Shown here in pieces: positions 21,788-32,481 of a stretch of DNA of 64,000 nucleotides. Location: contig JASAND010030234.1 of assembly GCA_030248195.1 (NCBI GenBank), forward strand, positions 111,001-175,000, given 5' to 3'. The first letter of the stretch is position 1, and every line of letters begins with the position of its first letter. Position numbers and translations under genes: made by a program. Origin of the DNA: Trissonchulus latispiculum. Taxonomy: Eukaryota; Nematoda; Enoplea; Enoplida; Ironidae. Below the pieces are notes generated by a model. That model had not been told where the DNA came from. It saw only the letters and a program-made list of their open reading frames with translations, and made no database searches.

Positions 21788-24700
21788 CTAGTTAGGCCCC
21801 GAGGGCCTCTGGTACGAATGACCAGACCTCAGTGCTGACGACCATGTTCGGATATTCTCTCGTGCTTGTCGTGCAGCATCTCGAGACGGTCTCCCATGTC
21901 GTGGCTCTGGCATTTCTTGTGAACGAACTGGTGGGTCATGGACTGCTGCATCATATAGGGGTTCTGCCCTCGGCAAGGGCTGCGACTGAACAGGTCGCAC
22001 AGCTAATGACCAGGATCGGATAATCTCGGGATTAGTCAGGTAGAAAGGCCTCAAGGGGCCTTTCTCAATATCTAACACCAGCATATAATGATTTCTGTTC
22101 ACATGCCAAATATAGATAGTTCTAGGGTCTGCCTCCTCCTCGGAGCCCAGAAAACCTGGTGTATAGGCTGTCCATGCCCAATGGTTATTGAGCGGGTTTA
22201 TGTAGGTCATGATTCGTGTATTCAGCATGGCTGCTGCCAGAAATATCTCTGTTTCCGTGGCATACGTTCGGGGGGTAGAGATAGTGTCCGGGTCGTACTT
22301 CTTCGGGGCTTCTAGCCGTTGTATGGCTTCCTGTATTCTGGGGTGATGATCATAATAGTCTCGCATCAACTGGCGGACCGTGGGATGCCGATAGTCGTTC
22401 CCGTAAATGGCGGCGGCCAGGACGCGGTAGAAGCAATTACCGTCCGGGCTAACATCGAGGACCACTGTCGGATAAGTGAGGGGGAGGTCAACGCCCCAGT
22501 CATGCAAATGAGGATTTTCAACAATCGATGGGTCCCCTAAACGGTTAGCTTGTTCTTCTACCCAAAGGTTATCAATGGGTGCCCAGGTTAATTCCACTGG
22601 GACTTCGGCAATCAGTTCAGGATCTGAGTCGACCCTTTCGACGTCACTAAATTGATCTATGGGCTTCCTGATGTCAGGTGAGGGAGATCTCTTCCGGGAC
22701 TTACGGGACTTCCTCTCCGGTTTGGATCCAAGGGTAGGCGCAGTAGACAGGACATCCTCCTCGGAATCGGCTTCTGCCAACAGGTTCCTGTCCGCGTCCA
22801 GTTCTTCTGTCAGTTGATCCTCCGGAGATAATGGCAATACATGGGGAGCCGGAATGGGCTTCATTCTTCTGAAATTCACCTTGTGAATCTGTGCCTTTCG
22901 AGAATTGGCTAGCCTAACATCGGCCACAGGTGGGTGCACGTCCACAATTCTGTATGGTCCCACATAGAATGGTCGCAGCTTATGACTCACATGAGGACCA
23001 GACTTCTGTGGCGCCTGAACCATGACCAGGTCCCCAGGCAAGAAGGCGATCTGCCGTACACCACGATTGTAATTTCTCTCCTGGGTGATTTGGGCAGCCT
23101 GTATGTGGTCTCGAGCGTATTTCCAAGCCTTCCTGAGACCTTCCGACACTTGTGCCACATAATCGGGCACATGATGCAGCTCTGAAGGTGCGATTAACTT
23201 ATAACTGTTGGGCAGTGTCGGATCCCAGCCATGAACCAAGTAGAATGGCGTTTCCGCGGTGGAGGCGTGAACGCTTGTGTTGTAGGCAAACGTACAGTAA
23301 GGGATCATTCTGTCCCAGTCAATGTGCTCCTGCACGGTCGTTCGCAACATGTGCTTCAGTGTACGATGCCAGCGCTCGATTTGTCCATTGCTACTAGGAT
23401 TATATTTGGTTGTTTCAACCTTCCGAACGTCTGCTAGCTTGCAGATAGCCTTATTCAGTGCCGAGACAAACTGGACACCCTGATCGCTGACCAGCTTTCT
23501 CGGGGCTCCAAACTTGAGCAGGATGTGTTCAACAAACACATAGGCAGTCACAAGCGCCGTAGCAACCCTTACTGGGACTGCTACCACGTATTTGGAAAAT
23601 GAATCAATGAATGAGATCACATATCTGTGACCATGAATAGAAGGCGTCCTCATATCCATAATGTCTACATGAATCCTGTCAAACGGTTCAGTAGGTGGGA
23701 TAGTGTGCAAATGAGCGTTCTTCTTTCGGTGCGGGGCCTTATGGGCCATGCATATTCTGCACGAATTAACCCAATCTCTGACCGATGCCCATAGAGAGGG
23801 CCACCAGTAATTCCTCTGGATTCGGGTGTGCGTTCGCGCAATTCCAAGATGTCCTGCCAAAGGACTATCGTGCGCGGCCAATAACACGTGTTTTCGCAGA
23901 GGAATAGGTACTGCTAACTGTCTGGTGGTTTCCTCCCGATTCCTAGATAATCGGTAGAGGACGTCATCATCAATGATGAATTCAACAGCGGCAGCTGCAA
24001 TCTTTACCGCTTTCGTAAAATCAGTCGGTAAGATGTCATGAATCAAGTATCTCTTGATGGCTGCAAAGAAGATGTCGTTTTCTTGTTGTTCTATCAAGCG
24101 ATCCCAAATCGTGTTAGTCAGGTACAGGGGCTCTTCTATCGGGATATTTTCTCTATCAGTCCCCTGAGGCTCCAGTGGAGCCCCCTGTTGATCCTCCTTC
24201 TCCTGAGGCTTGGATGCGAAAAAGTCGGCATCCCAAGATCCAGACGACATAGACTCTGAGTTGTGGTGAGGCGGGTCCTTCTGGTTCTGTTCGCCTGATT
24301 CCGCAGGAGGGCTTACTGCATGATCATCATTATTTTGAGACGGCGTGGAATTAGAGTCCACATGTCTTACCTCAGCTTCAACATCCGGGACAGCCAATGA
24401 TTTCCCGGCCTGCGAGGAACTACGCAGGTCCAGGTCTTTCTGTTCCTGTTCATTACCCACTTGCGAGGCCAATTGAGCACCCTTTCTCGGTTTGCGTACT
24501 GTAGCCAGCGCTTCTTCTGCATCTGCTTCGTCCAGTGTCCTGAGGTCGATGGATCTCATCCGTTCAGATAGTTCGTCCACGCTGTGTCGCGGCGCAGACT
24601 TGAATGCGCTTCTAGTACGGACCATCATGACGTGTCTGCCTGGAATAGAGTGACAGGCAACTAAGCAATTGATTGCTCCAATCAGTCCGTCGGCCACTTC

Positions 24701-27061
24701 GGCTTCGATCGGAGGAGTGATGACACGTACGTTGAGAGGAGGATTGGGCTTTGGCCCCGCAATGTCTCTGAACATCGGGTTTCTGGATAGCCCATCAGCG
24801 TTGCTGTTGTCCTTTCCTGGGCGGTGTTTGATGTCAAAAGTATATTCGCTGAGTTCGACTCTCCACCGAGCCAGTCGCGAATTCTGAGGCGGTGCTGTCA
24901 TTAGCCACCGCAAGGCTGAGTGGTCCGTTACCACCACGAATGGAGGTCCTCCATACAAAAAGTGCCGGAAGTGTTGAATTCCGAACTTTATCGCTAGGCA
25001 TTCCTTGTCATGAGTGCTATAGTTCTTTTCATGCTTCTTCAGGGACCTCGCAGCATAGGCTACTGGATGTTCCTTTCCGTCCTCTTGGTCTTGCGACAGC
25101 ACAGCGCCGAGGCCAAGGTCAGAGGCATCTGTATGCAATACAAAGGGACGGTCTATGTCCGGATGGGCCAACACAGGAGCTTCCTGTAAGGCTTGCTTTA
25201 GCGTCTCAAACGCTTTCTGGTGGACTGCCTGCCACTTGAACTTATGTTCCTTCTTCTTCAGCTGATACAGAGGACTAGCCAGAGAGGCAAACCCTTTGAT
25301 GAATTTGGCATAGTAGGCACACATGCCGAGAAAGCTTTCCACATCCTTGACACATTTTGGCTGGGCGAATTCTTGGATGGACTTGATCCTATCGGCCAAA
25401 GGCTCCACGCCTTTTGCGGATATCGTGTGTCCCAAATATTTGACTTGCGTCTGCAGGAATGAGCATTTCTCCGTGTTCAGTTTCAGATCGGCCGCAAGCA
25501 ATCGGTCAAATATCTCCTGCATGATTTCTAAATGCTCACTGAAGTCCTTGGAGAAGATCAGGATGTCATCAATATAGATGATACATTTTTTCCATTGTAA
25601 GTCTCCCAGGACACGTTCCATACATCTCTGGAAGTTCCCGGGGGCAGACTTCAGCCCGAAGGGCAAGACGTTATACTCAAATTGACCGTGGAATGTATTG
25701 AACGCTGCCTTGGCTCTAGAAGCTTCATCTAGCTCTATCTGATTGAATCCTTTATTCAGATCGAGCGTGCTGAAGTAATTAGCACCTCGCAAAGCGGCTA
25801 GCACGTCATCAATTCTCGGGAGTGGGTAGATATCGGGTTGCGAGACTTGGTTAATCCGCCTGAAGTCTACACACAACCGCCACTTCCCATTTGGCTTTGG
25901 TACATAGAGCATGGGGGATGCCCAGGGGCTCTGAGAAGGTCGGATAAAGCCATGTTTCAGCATCTCTTTAAGTTCCTCCAAGAGCGTCTCCCGTAGATGG
26001 ACGGGCAGCCTGTAGGGAGGAGAATACAGTGGTGATGTGGTTCCCGTGTTAATATTGGCCTGAAATACTGAGCACTTTCCCACATCGTAGGGGTGATGAG
26101 AAAATACCTTCTCATTCTTTACCAAGGACTCACAAAACTGATCAATTTCTTTCTCCGTAAGCTCGGCAGTAGGCCTAGGCATTTCTTTGAAGACTGCTGG
26201 CAATTCTTCGTAAGTGAGGAGATTTCCCGGCTTATTTCCCAAGGCCACTCTGGGAAATTCCTCCTCTGAATAGTCGAGAACGTGATTTAGGTGCAGCACC
26301 CCTTGGCTCGGAGTGCGAACGTAATACAGTTTGCATCCGTCTTCAGCTTCCTCTTCCAGGTGGTTCCTGTCTGGAACTTGCGGAGTGACACTGCCCATAC
26401 ATTCGTTAGCATACAGCCTGATGGGATCTCGGGAATAGTTCTCCAGATAGATGATGATATGCTTTGTATCCAGTCTGACTCGGGCTGGCAAGCAGGCCAG
26501 CGGACGATCAGGATGATGAGGTGAACTGAACTTATGAGGATGTGGATCAAAGTCTCCTTCAACGTTGAGGACAACGTCTGGTGGAATCTCCACCATAGCA
26601 TTGATTATTGCCCGCGAACGCGCAGGCAAGGTAAAATCTTCCATCAAGGTCACTCTATAGGCCGTTTCCAAAGGATGCTGCGGCGTAGAGATAGGAATAC
26701 TATAGATCCCTGGCGGATGAGTGGAATGTATCTTAATTTCGTTCGTATGAACCGAAATTTCGAAGGAGGCATGAAACTTTGCCAGAAAGTCCGTGCCTAA
26801 CAAGATGTCCTGTGGAGCATTAGTACTGACGTAGAGCGTATGGGGCACCGGAGGATAGGCCACCCCAGGGAAGGCGATTTCTCCCTCTATCTTTCTGCTT
26901 ATGTTCATTCGATGTCCGGTGGCCGACAGGCTCCACCTCGGCTTTTCCAGTTCGATGGTGGGTAATTTATGCTTCCTCACCATGTTATCAGAAATCACAG
27001 TAATGTTTGCTCCTGTGTCCAGGAGAGCCGTCATTGTTGCTCCATGCAGGGAAATGTCCAT
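21788..27061 (-). CDS. pol: Pol polyprotein with C-terminal OTU protease
   Basis: The ATG at 27061 overlaps the env stop (TGATG); the frame is open up to 27304. Domains in order: retropepsin (LLDTGANITVI, about 14-24); Ty3/Gypsy RT (motif A LDLNKGF, YIDD about 495); RNase H (TDAS about 645, then HFLYGG and TDHSAL); integrase with an HHCC-type region (H..GH..CRIC), D-D-E at HVDIMD (about 1133), SDQG (about 1194) and NGQIER (about 1229), then a basic tail region. Residues about 1535-1670 form an OTU fold: SPDGNCFYRVL (catalytic Asp/Cys) and WHVNRNHYMLVL (catalytic His). It is intact across about 1,757 codons, longer than typical Ty3/Gypsy pols because of the OTU and an acidic linker. OTU enzymes cleave ubiquitin or polyproteins; here it could mature the polyprotein or strip host ubiquitin. 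The frame lies in -1 relative to env over a 244-nt overlap. Confidence 0.93.
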   Translation of the reverse strand: MDISLHGATMTALLDTGANITVISDNMVRKHKLPTIELEKPRWSLSATGHRMNISRKIEGEIAFPGVAYPPVPHTLYVSTNAPQDILLGTDFLAKFHASFEISVHTNEIKIHSTHPPGIYSIPISTPQHPLETAYRVTLMEDFTLPARSRAIINAMVEIPPDVVLNVEGDFDPHPHKFSSPHHPDRPLACLPARVRLDTKHIIIYLENYSRDPIRLYANECMGSVTPQVPDRNHLEEEAEDGCKLYYVRTPSQGVLHLNHVLDYSEEEFPRVALGNKPGNLLTYEELPAVFKEMPRPTAELTEKEIDQFCESLVKNEKVFSHHPYDVGKCSVFQANINTGTTSPLYSPPYRLPVHLRETLLEELKEMLKHGFIRPSQSPWASPMLYVPKPNGKWRLCVDFRRINQVSQPDIYPLPRIDDVLAALRGANYFSTLDLNKGFNQIELDEASRAKAAFNTFHGQFEYNVLPFGLKSAPGNFQRCMERVLGDLQWKKCIIYIDDILIFSKDFSEHLEIMQEIFDRLLAADLKLNTEKCSFLQTQVKYLGHTISAKGVEPLADRIKSIQEFAQPKCVKDVESFLGMCAYYAKFIKGFASLASPLYQLKKKEHKFKWQAVHQKAFETLKQALQEAPVLAHPDIDRPFVLHTDASDLGLGAVLSQDQEDGKEHPVAYAARSLKKHEKNYSTHDKECLAIKFGIQHFRHFLYGGPPFVVVTDHSALRWLMTAPPQNSRLARWRVELSEYTFDIKHRPGKDNSNADGLSRNPMFRDIAGPKPNPPLNVRVITPPIEAEVADGLIGAINCLVACHSIPGRHVMMVRTRSAFKSAPRHSVDELSERMRSIDLRTLDEADAEEALATVRKPRKGAQLASQVGNEQEQKDLDLRSSSQAGKSLAVPDVEAEVRHVDSNSTPSQNNDDHAVSPPAESGEQNQKDPPHHNSESMSSGSWDADFFASKPQEKEDQQGAPLEPQGTDRENIPIEEPLYLTNTIWDRLIEQQENDIFFAAIKRYLIHDILPTDFTKAVKIAAAAVEFIIDDDVLYRLSRNREETTRQLAVPIPLRKHVLLAAHDSPLAGHLGIARTHTRIQRNYWWPSLWASVRDWVNSCRICMAHKAPHRKKNAHLHTIPPTEPFDRIHVDIMDMRTPSIHGHRYVISFIDSFSKYVVAVPVRVATALVTAYVFVEHILLKFGAPRKLVSDQGVQFVSALNKAICKLADVRKVETTKYNPSSNGQIERWHRTLKHMLRTTVQEHIDWDRMIPYCTFAYNTSVHASTAETPFYLVHGWDPTLPNSYKLIAPSELHHVPDYVAQVSEGLRKAWKYARDHIQAAQITQERNYNRGVRQIAFLPGDLVMVQAPQKSGPHVSHKLRPFYVGPYRIVDVHPPVADVRLANSRKAQIHKVNFRRMKPIPAPHVLPLSPEDQLTEELDADRNLLAEADSEEDVLSTAPTLGSKPERKSRKSRKRSPSPDIRKPIDQFSDVERVDSDPELIAEVPVELTWAPIDNLWVEEQANRLGDPSIVENPHLHDWGVDLPLTYPTVVLDVSPDGNCFYRVLAAAIYGNDYRHPTVRQLMRDYYDHHPRIQEAIQRLEAPKKYDPDTISTPRTYATETEIFLAAAMLNTRIMTYINPLNNHWAWTAYTPGFLGSEEEADPRTIYIWHVNRNHYMLVLDIEKGPLRPFYLTNPEIIRSWSLAVRPVQSQPLPRAEPLYDAAVHDPPVRSQEMPEPRHGRPSRDAARQARENIRTWSSALRSGHSYQRPSGPN

Positions 27062-29463
27062 CAACAGAGGAGACGCGCTGGGGGCGCGGTATTCAGAAAG
27101 ATGTTCCGGAACGTCATGTACGCTCCATATGCGATCTCTAGGTCTTCTCCCCGTCGAAGAGTCTCTTGAGCGGTTCCCTGAACTCCTCCGAGGAGGCGGA
27201 GGGCTCGCAGCCCTAGCACCAGCGTCAAACGACAGGGGGTTCTGGCCCTGGCGCCCGTTCTGCCAAGATCCGGGCTCGGAACCCGCTGGATACCATCGTC
27301 CTCCTCAAAATCAGTACCACGTTGTTGAAGAGGGTGGAAGGGTTCTTCATCATTTCTGTCTTCCTCTGATTCGGAGAGAAGCGGTCTCCTAGGGCGGATA
27401 GGCACCGACCCTTCTCGTGGGTGGTGCCGGTACAATGGCAGCGGCTCAAGTGGTATGTCTTCGAATCGTAGGTGTCCTCCTGCCGGGTGAACATATGAGC
27501 GGGGTCTCGTTCCCGCATTCCTATGACTCATGATGGACTGCAATGGTATCGTTGGATTCTCCAATAAGGGTGAGCGGCTGCGACCATCTGAGGGACTAGA
27601 GCCGGCTGGCGGGGACGTGGGTGGAGAAGTGGGAACTCTCTGGTTCCCGGTTCCCAATCTACTGAGTCGCTGCCCGAGGCCATGGCAGGATCCACGGAAT
27701 TTGTTGAGCAAATCCTCTCTAAATTCACTAAGGCACGGTGAGAACCAGATGGTAATAACCACACCCACGACTATTAGGACCAGGATGATCAGGAACCCTG
27801 TCCAGACATTTATATCAAGTGGGTGAATTAGCAACGGGGCTGTGCGATGATGTTCTTTCAGGATTTTCTTTACAGCCCGGTTCTCGTATTCGGCCCGTTC
27901 TAAATCGGTGAACTGGATGGGGACTACATCCAGTTTAGGAGCTTCAAAAGGCACGCGGTAAGTTACTAACGGTGCCGAAGATTGCACAACTTCAATGGCA
28001 CTGGTCAGTACCAGATCATCAATAATAATGTGGTTGTAAGTACCATGTTCCAACCAAACTACCCCGTGACTGGGCACGGCAATAGTTTCTCCTCGTGATA
28101 CATGCTGCAACTGCGGAGTCTGAGTTACCATGATTTCTGGATGACTGGTCCGAATCAGTACTCCCGCAGGTGTAGAGGCGAAGTCCGTATCTGGGGTCAA
28201 AACTTTGACCATCATCTGCTGTCGGCAGTTTGCGGCGTCAATAGGCGCGGCGGACACAATAGCCCTGAGACACGCGGATTGTGGAGTAGCGACTAACGCG
28301 TCTGGTCCACAAACCCATAATCCTGGAGATGCTTGGCATTCCGATAGCTTGATTTCTGAAAATTCAGAGTTCTTGTGAGTAGCTTCGTGCCTCACATACC
28401 GCGGGACTGGAGCTTTCATTTGCGCATGACTAGTTGGATCATTGTAGCCAACATTACTGACTTCGTAGACAGGCGCTACATCTTCCCTTGTAGGGGTAGG
28501 TATCTCCATGATGAAACCAAACAGCAACTTCCGGATGTCCATTCTGACAGGATAGATTTTCCCAAATCTGTAGATCAAGCTAGGCTCATCCCGCAGAATT
28601 GACTGATTCAGCTGGGCATGGCCGTGTACTATGTCGCGGATAATCTTGAAGTTGATGAGGCTTGGGGATATTCTCCCATCAAGTCCAGCTGCCATGACAC
28701 TGTCAATGCTGTGTTTCAATGAATGCTCAAAGTTGGACACAATCAAGGAATAATGTACCTGGGTGCTCATTGTCAGAGCCTCGCATCGGGCTGAATTGAT
28801 CAGTCCCACAAGTTCTTGCAGTGAATAGTGCATGAATGAATACACATTCTCATTCGCTTCCACCAGCTTTTCGAGGGCTTCCTCATGGGCAATTACTTGC
28901 TCGTCCAACTTCTGCGTCGCTTCTATGAGCGCGTTGACTTTGTCTTTCACAGAACCCAGGTGCACAGTGTTGGAGATAGCCAGTCCCAATCCTATCACTC
29001 CCAATATCTCTCCAACAGCCCTTTTGTCGCGGCGAGAGGGGAACTTGGATTGCACCTGTTGGTAACCGTGATCCGTATATAGTGATTCATTGTAGTGCTG
29101 ATACTGCGGTGTTGAAGTGTTGCACAAGATGGGACTTTTGTCGCAAATGATCTTCATAATGGATGAATAATATCGTGTATTCAGGATTCCTCCGTACATC
29201 TCATGATATTCTTCTGTCACATTCTTGATCAGGCCTGTTAGATGCGGTTCGTGAGGGCAATCTGCAAGCTGCTCTTTCAGATAGCCTCGGGTGGTGTCAC
29301 ACTTCTTACACTGTGCTTGCAGACCCGCCGGGATAGCGGTTGGTTTCCCTCCACACAGGGAACAGAAGAATACCCACGCCTCCATCTTCTTGATCTGGGG
29401 CGGTTTAGGCATCTTCATGTGAATCAGGATTGGAACGTATTCTGTCTTGGTATAGGTGGCCAT
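27061..29463 (-). CDS. env: Envelope-like fusion glycoprotein
   Basis: 801-residue frame with its first ATG at 29463. Features: an N-terminal subunit with CSLCGG and CKKC pairs and several N-glycosylation motifs (NVT, NTS, NES); a furin-type site RRDKR at about 145-149; an immediately following hydrophobic Gly/Ala-rich fusion peptide (AVGEILGVIGLGL); a long heptad coiled coil (about 170-235); a cysteine-rich membrane-proximal half; a transmembrane segment at about 552-578; and a 220-residue cytoplasmic part overlapping pol. The layout matches errantivirus Env and baculovirus-F-like class I fusion proteins. There is no signal peptide in this frame. A hydrophobic signal/anchor lies just upstream in the same reading frame, at the end of the gag frame, separated by one UAG stop. 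Env located 5' of pol is unusual. Confidence 0.85.
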   Translation of the reverse strand: MATYTKTEYVPILIHMKMPKPPQIKKMEAWVFFCSLCGGKPTAIPAGLQAQCKKCDTTRGYLKEQLADCPHEPHLTGLIKNVTEEYHEMYGGILNTRYYSSIMKIICDKSPILCNTSTPQYQHYNESLYTDHGYQQVQSKFPSRRDKRAVGEILGVIGLGLAISNTVHLGSVKDKVNALIEATQKLDEQVIAHEEALEKLVEANENVYSFMHYSLQELVGLINSARCEALTMSTQVHYSLIVSNFEHSLKHSIDSVMAAGLDGRISPSLINFKIIRDIVHGHAQLNQSILRDEPSLIYRFGKIYPVRMDIRKLLFGFIMEIPTPTREDVAPVYEVSNVGYNDPTSHAQMKAPVPRYVRHEATHKNSEFSEIKLSECQASPGLWVCGPDALVATPQSACLRAIVSAAPIDAANCRQQMMVKVLTPDTDFASTPAGVLIRTSHPEIMVTQTPQLQHVSRGETIAVPSHGVVWLEHGTYNHIIIDDLVLTSAIEVVQSSAPLVTYRVPFEAPKLDVVPIQFTDLERAEYENRAVKKILKEHHRTAPLLIHPLDINVWTGFLIILVLIVVGVVITIWFSPCLSEFREDLLNKFRGSCHGLGQRLSRLGTGNQRVPTSPPTSPPAGSSPSDGRSRSPLLENPTIPLQSIMSHRNAGTRPRSYVHPAGGHLRFEDIPLEPLPLYRHHPREGSVPIRPRRPLLSESEEDRNDEEPFHPLQQRGTDFEEDDGIQRVPSPDLGRTGARARTPCRLTLVLGLRALRLLGGVQGTAQETLRRGEDLEIAYGAYMTFRNIFLNTAPPARLLC

Positions 29464-29490
29464 CAAGCCTTTCGGTGATAGGGCTAAGCC

Positions 29491-32481
29491 CTATTTAGTA
29501 GACACCATGGTGTTCATTGCCTTGGCCCTTTGCGTGAAATAGTCATCTCCACCCTGACTGTTAACGCAGGGTATCAGCATAGCAATGGCTAGGACAAACA
29601 CGGCCCACATCAGCAAAATGGGCACAGGAAGGGCTCGGATGCCTTTAGTCTTTTCGGTCGCCTTTGGGTCAGGTCCTTTCTTTTCTTCGGCTTTAGGAAT
29701 GACTTCTTTAATCTCCGCTTTTGGCAATCGCGCCACGGCGGGAACGGAACTAGATCGGAAAGCGCTTTGATGAGCCGCAGCAGGCGACTTCCGCTTTGGG
29801 CTGGGTGGTGCGTCCGTAGTTTGCCGGTCAACATTCATGGCTTCCATTCGGGCTCGAGCCCGTAGGAATCGCTGTTGAGCTTCCCAATAACGCTCTTTTT
29901 CCTGTTTCATTTGCCACTTGCGTCGCTCTTCCTTCTGAGCACGTTTTCTTTCTTTAGTTCTGACGTCTTTCAGAAGTCTGCGCAGAAACTTGATATCCTG
30001 GGGACACAGGTCAGATTTAGGGATCTGCACCTCCCCTAACACTTTCTTTATCTTCTTGATGACCTTCTTACGCTTCTTCTTGCTTCCGCGGTTCTTCTTT
30101 GTCTTGATCGTGACTGGCTCAATGGCGTTCAAATTCACGCGGACCCTTTGTGATTGGAGTTTGTTCACCGCGTTTTCTAGATCCTCATCTGTTCCATCTG
30201 AGCTGTCGGAACTTATAGACTCTTCAGAACTCTCGTCTGGTGAATCCAGCACCATGACTCCATGCTGACCCAATTCTTTCATTTCCTCTATCAAGGAATC
30301 AGCATCTTCTTTGTCAGCTTCCATCTGCTTCCAGGTCAAAGGCATGGACGGGTTAAGGAGATTCTCAACCCACAGGTCAAGTCTGCCAGCGTGAGGCGAA
30401 TCTTCAGAGGCCTCCAAAACATCACTGTCCAGACTGCAATAAAATTGCTCATCAGTCACAGATTTCCCAAGCCTTTTCAAAATTCGCCGAGTGACCTCGT
30501 AGATGGCCTCTTGATCAATGATTTTGAATCTTCCCCGTTCCGGATATTTGATGAGGTCACTGATTCGATACTCCATCTGGCGCGAAGAAGCGAGACCTCC
30601 CTGGGTCATGAAAACACTGGGATCCAATGCCCAGATCAATTCCTCTTCTGAGACCTTGACTCCCAGTCGGTCCAAGACTCGTCTGGCAAATTTCATAACT
30701 GGACCCATTTCAATGATGTTAGGCGCTTGCTGAACTTCTTTCTTTGGTTCCGCGGAGTCGGTCTTTGTCATTTCTTTCTTCTGGTCATTCTGACCCAGTA
30801 GTTCCTTTTCGGAGACTAATGGAGCGCGTAACATGTCCATTATCATGCTACCCTGAGCAAGGACCTTCTGTGCGCTTTGCATGAGGGCAGGCATATCTGC
30901 AGCAATTCTGGGCTGCTGGTCGGATCCTACCGACATTACCTGAGATGGCGGGACCAGTTTCTTCTGTTGGTCCAGAATAGCCTCCAATTGAGGAGCGGGT
31001 GACAACCCGAGCTGCACACGAAATTCCCGTACTGCTTCGCCAAGTCCGACAGTTAGGGAATCTGGCGGCGGAACTGACTGGAAACGCGGAGCTGGATAGC
31101 ACTGAGTCAGATCCTGACTCCAGGGACTTCTTCTCAGTCCGCGTCCACGTCCTAGTGAACGTCCTCTGACTTGTGTCGGTCTTCCCTCAGGTATCCGAAC
31201 CGAGGGCCTCCAACTTGGGCCACTGAGCAGTTTTCCCGGTTCCTCCGGCTGCTGACCAGTTGGTTCAGTCGCTTTTTCTTCCGCTGGACGGGTCTGTCGT
31301 GCAGACTCAGTGCTCGATTTCTCAGATGAGCAAGAGCTTTCTCTTTCCGAGCTCCCTCCAGTGATTGGACGGGCAGCCCCTGATTCGGCGGATAATCTCC
31401 TCTTCACATGAGAGGGATAACCATATTCAATGGTCTGTGGCTCTTCCAACCGATGCGTCCTCGGATACGTGACGGACATCGGTTTCTGATACATAGGCAG
31501 GGCATGGAGCTCACGATCCAATCTCTCTGTCTCAGGATCCGCTGCTTCCTGATCTGTGTTCAACGTGTACGCAGTCTTACCTTTCGGCTGTTCCATCTTG
31601 ACGTAGGGAGGAGTAGCGAAGTACTGACCTCCTAGATCCTTGATCTCCTGTTCCAGCTGCAAGATCTGAATAGGCAGTTGAGTTGCCCCCGGGGGGAAGT
31701 ACCCTGACTTCCCCTCAGGTTCAGCAGCTATTGTCTGCACCAGGGCAGGCCCACCTCGGGGCTGTCCAACATCAGCAAATCGTGATCCATATGGGGCATT
31801 CACTGCCTCTACGGCATTCCGCCCATCATTCCGGTTCCACTGCGGCCTAGGCTGTGGATACTGCTGATTCTGATTCTGAGGTCCAGGTCTAGGTGGATAA
31901 CCGCCGTTCCGGTTTCTGTCTCCTCCGTACCCATTGGACGGGTACCGGGGAGGTCCATTGCTTGAGCGGAACTGATTCGGGTTCCCATTGTTGTTGTTGG
32001 ATCCATAGTTAGGACGCGGAGGTCCAGGATAATCGTTTCTGGGCCGGTAAGCTCCACCTCCCGGAGACCGGCATTCGCGCTTCGAGTGCCCTGCTCGTCC
32101 GCAGTTGAAGCATCTGAAATCATTTGGGAAAGGGATCTTGTCGTTTCCCTTCTTAGGCTGCGGAGCAGGCCTGGACTGTTCTGATCCAGCAATTTTGATG
32201 CTTTTTATCTCGTTGGCCAGCAAGGCCGTGCTCTGAACCAATGATGTGATCGTATTCAGCAAGGCTGGACCTGTTAGGCTCGTGCTGGGAACCGCAGCTT
32301 CAGGATCCACCTCCAAGAAGGCAGGCGTCCCCTCTCCGGGATATACGCCTTCTGCTTGCCTTGCTTTCGTGAATGCCACTGAATACTCTGTCGTGTCCAT
32401 CGGGACATGCGGCTTAAATTCATTCCTGAGTCCGATCAGGAAAGTCTTCAATTTCAGATTTTCCAAGAATTCTGGATCTCA
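29491..32481 (-). CDS. gag: Gag C-terminal part: capsid end, zinc knuckle, basic region, hydrophobic end
   Basis: Same frame as the Gag N-terminal part, after tandem UGA codons. It begins with the end of the capsid C-domain (FLIGLRNEFKPHV), then one CCHC knuckle CFNCGRAGHSKREC (Cys 119, 122, His 127, Cys 132), which binds RNA. Next come a Gly/Pro/Asn/Arg-rich stretch, about 300 residues of mixed helical sequence, an acidic Ser-rich patch (SSEESISSDSSDG) and a long Lys/Arg-rich helix region with likely nuclear-localisation signals (KKKRKK). At about 990 codons it is far longer than usual Gag. It ends in a hydrophobic run (about 949-967) and NSQGG just before a UAG at 29493-29491. That run looks like the Env signal peptide, so the last third may belong to an env leader rather than gag. 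Confidence 0.8.

Noticed and set aside
21832..29478. Plus-strand frames opposite pol and env
   Set aside because: Antisense shadows without domain-like composition.
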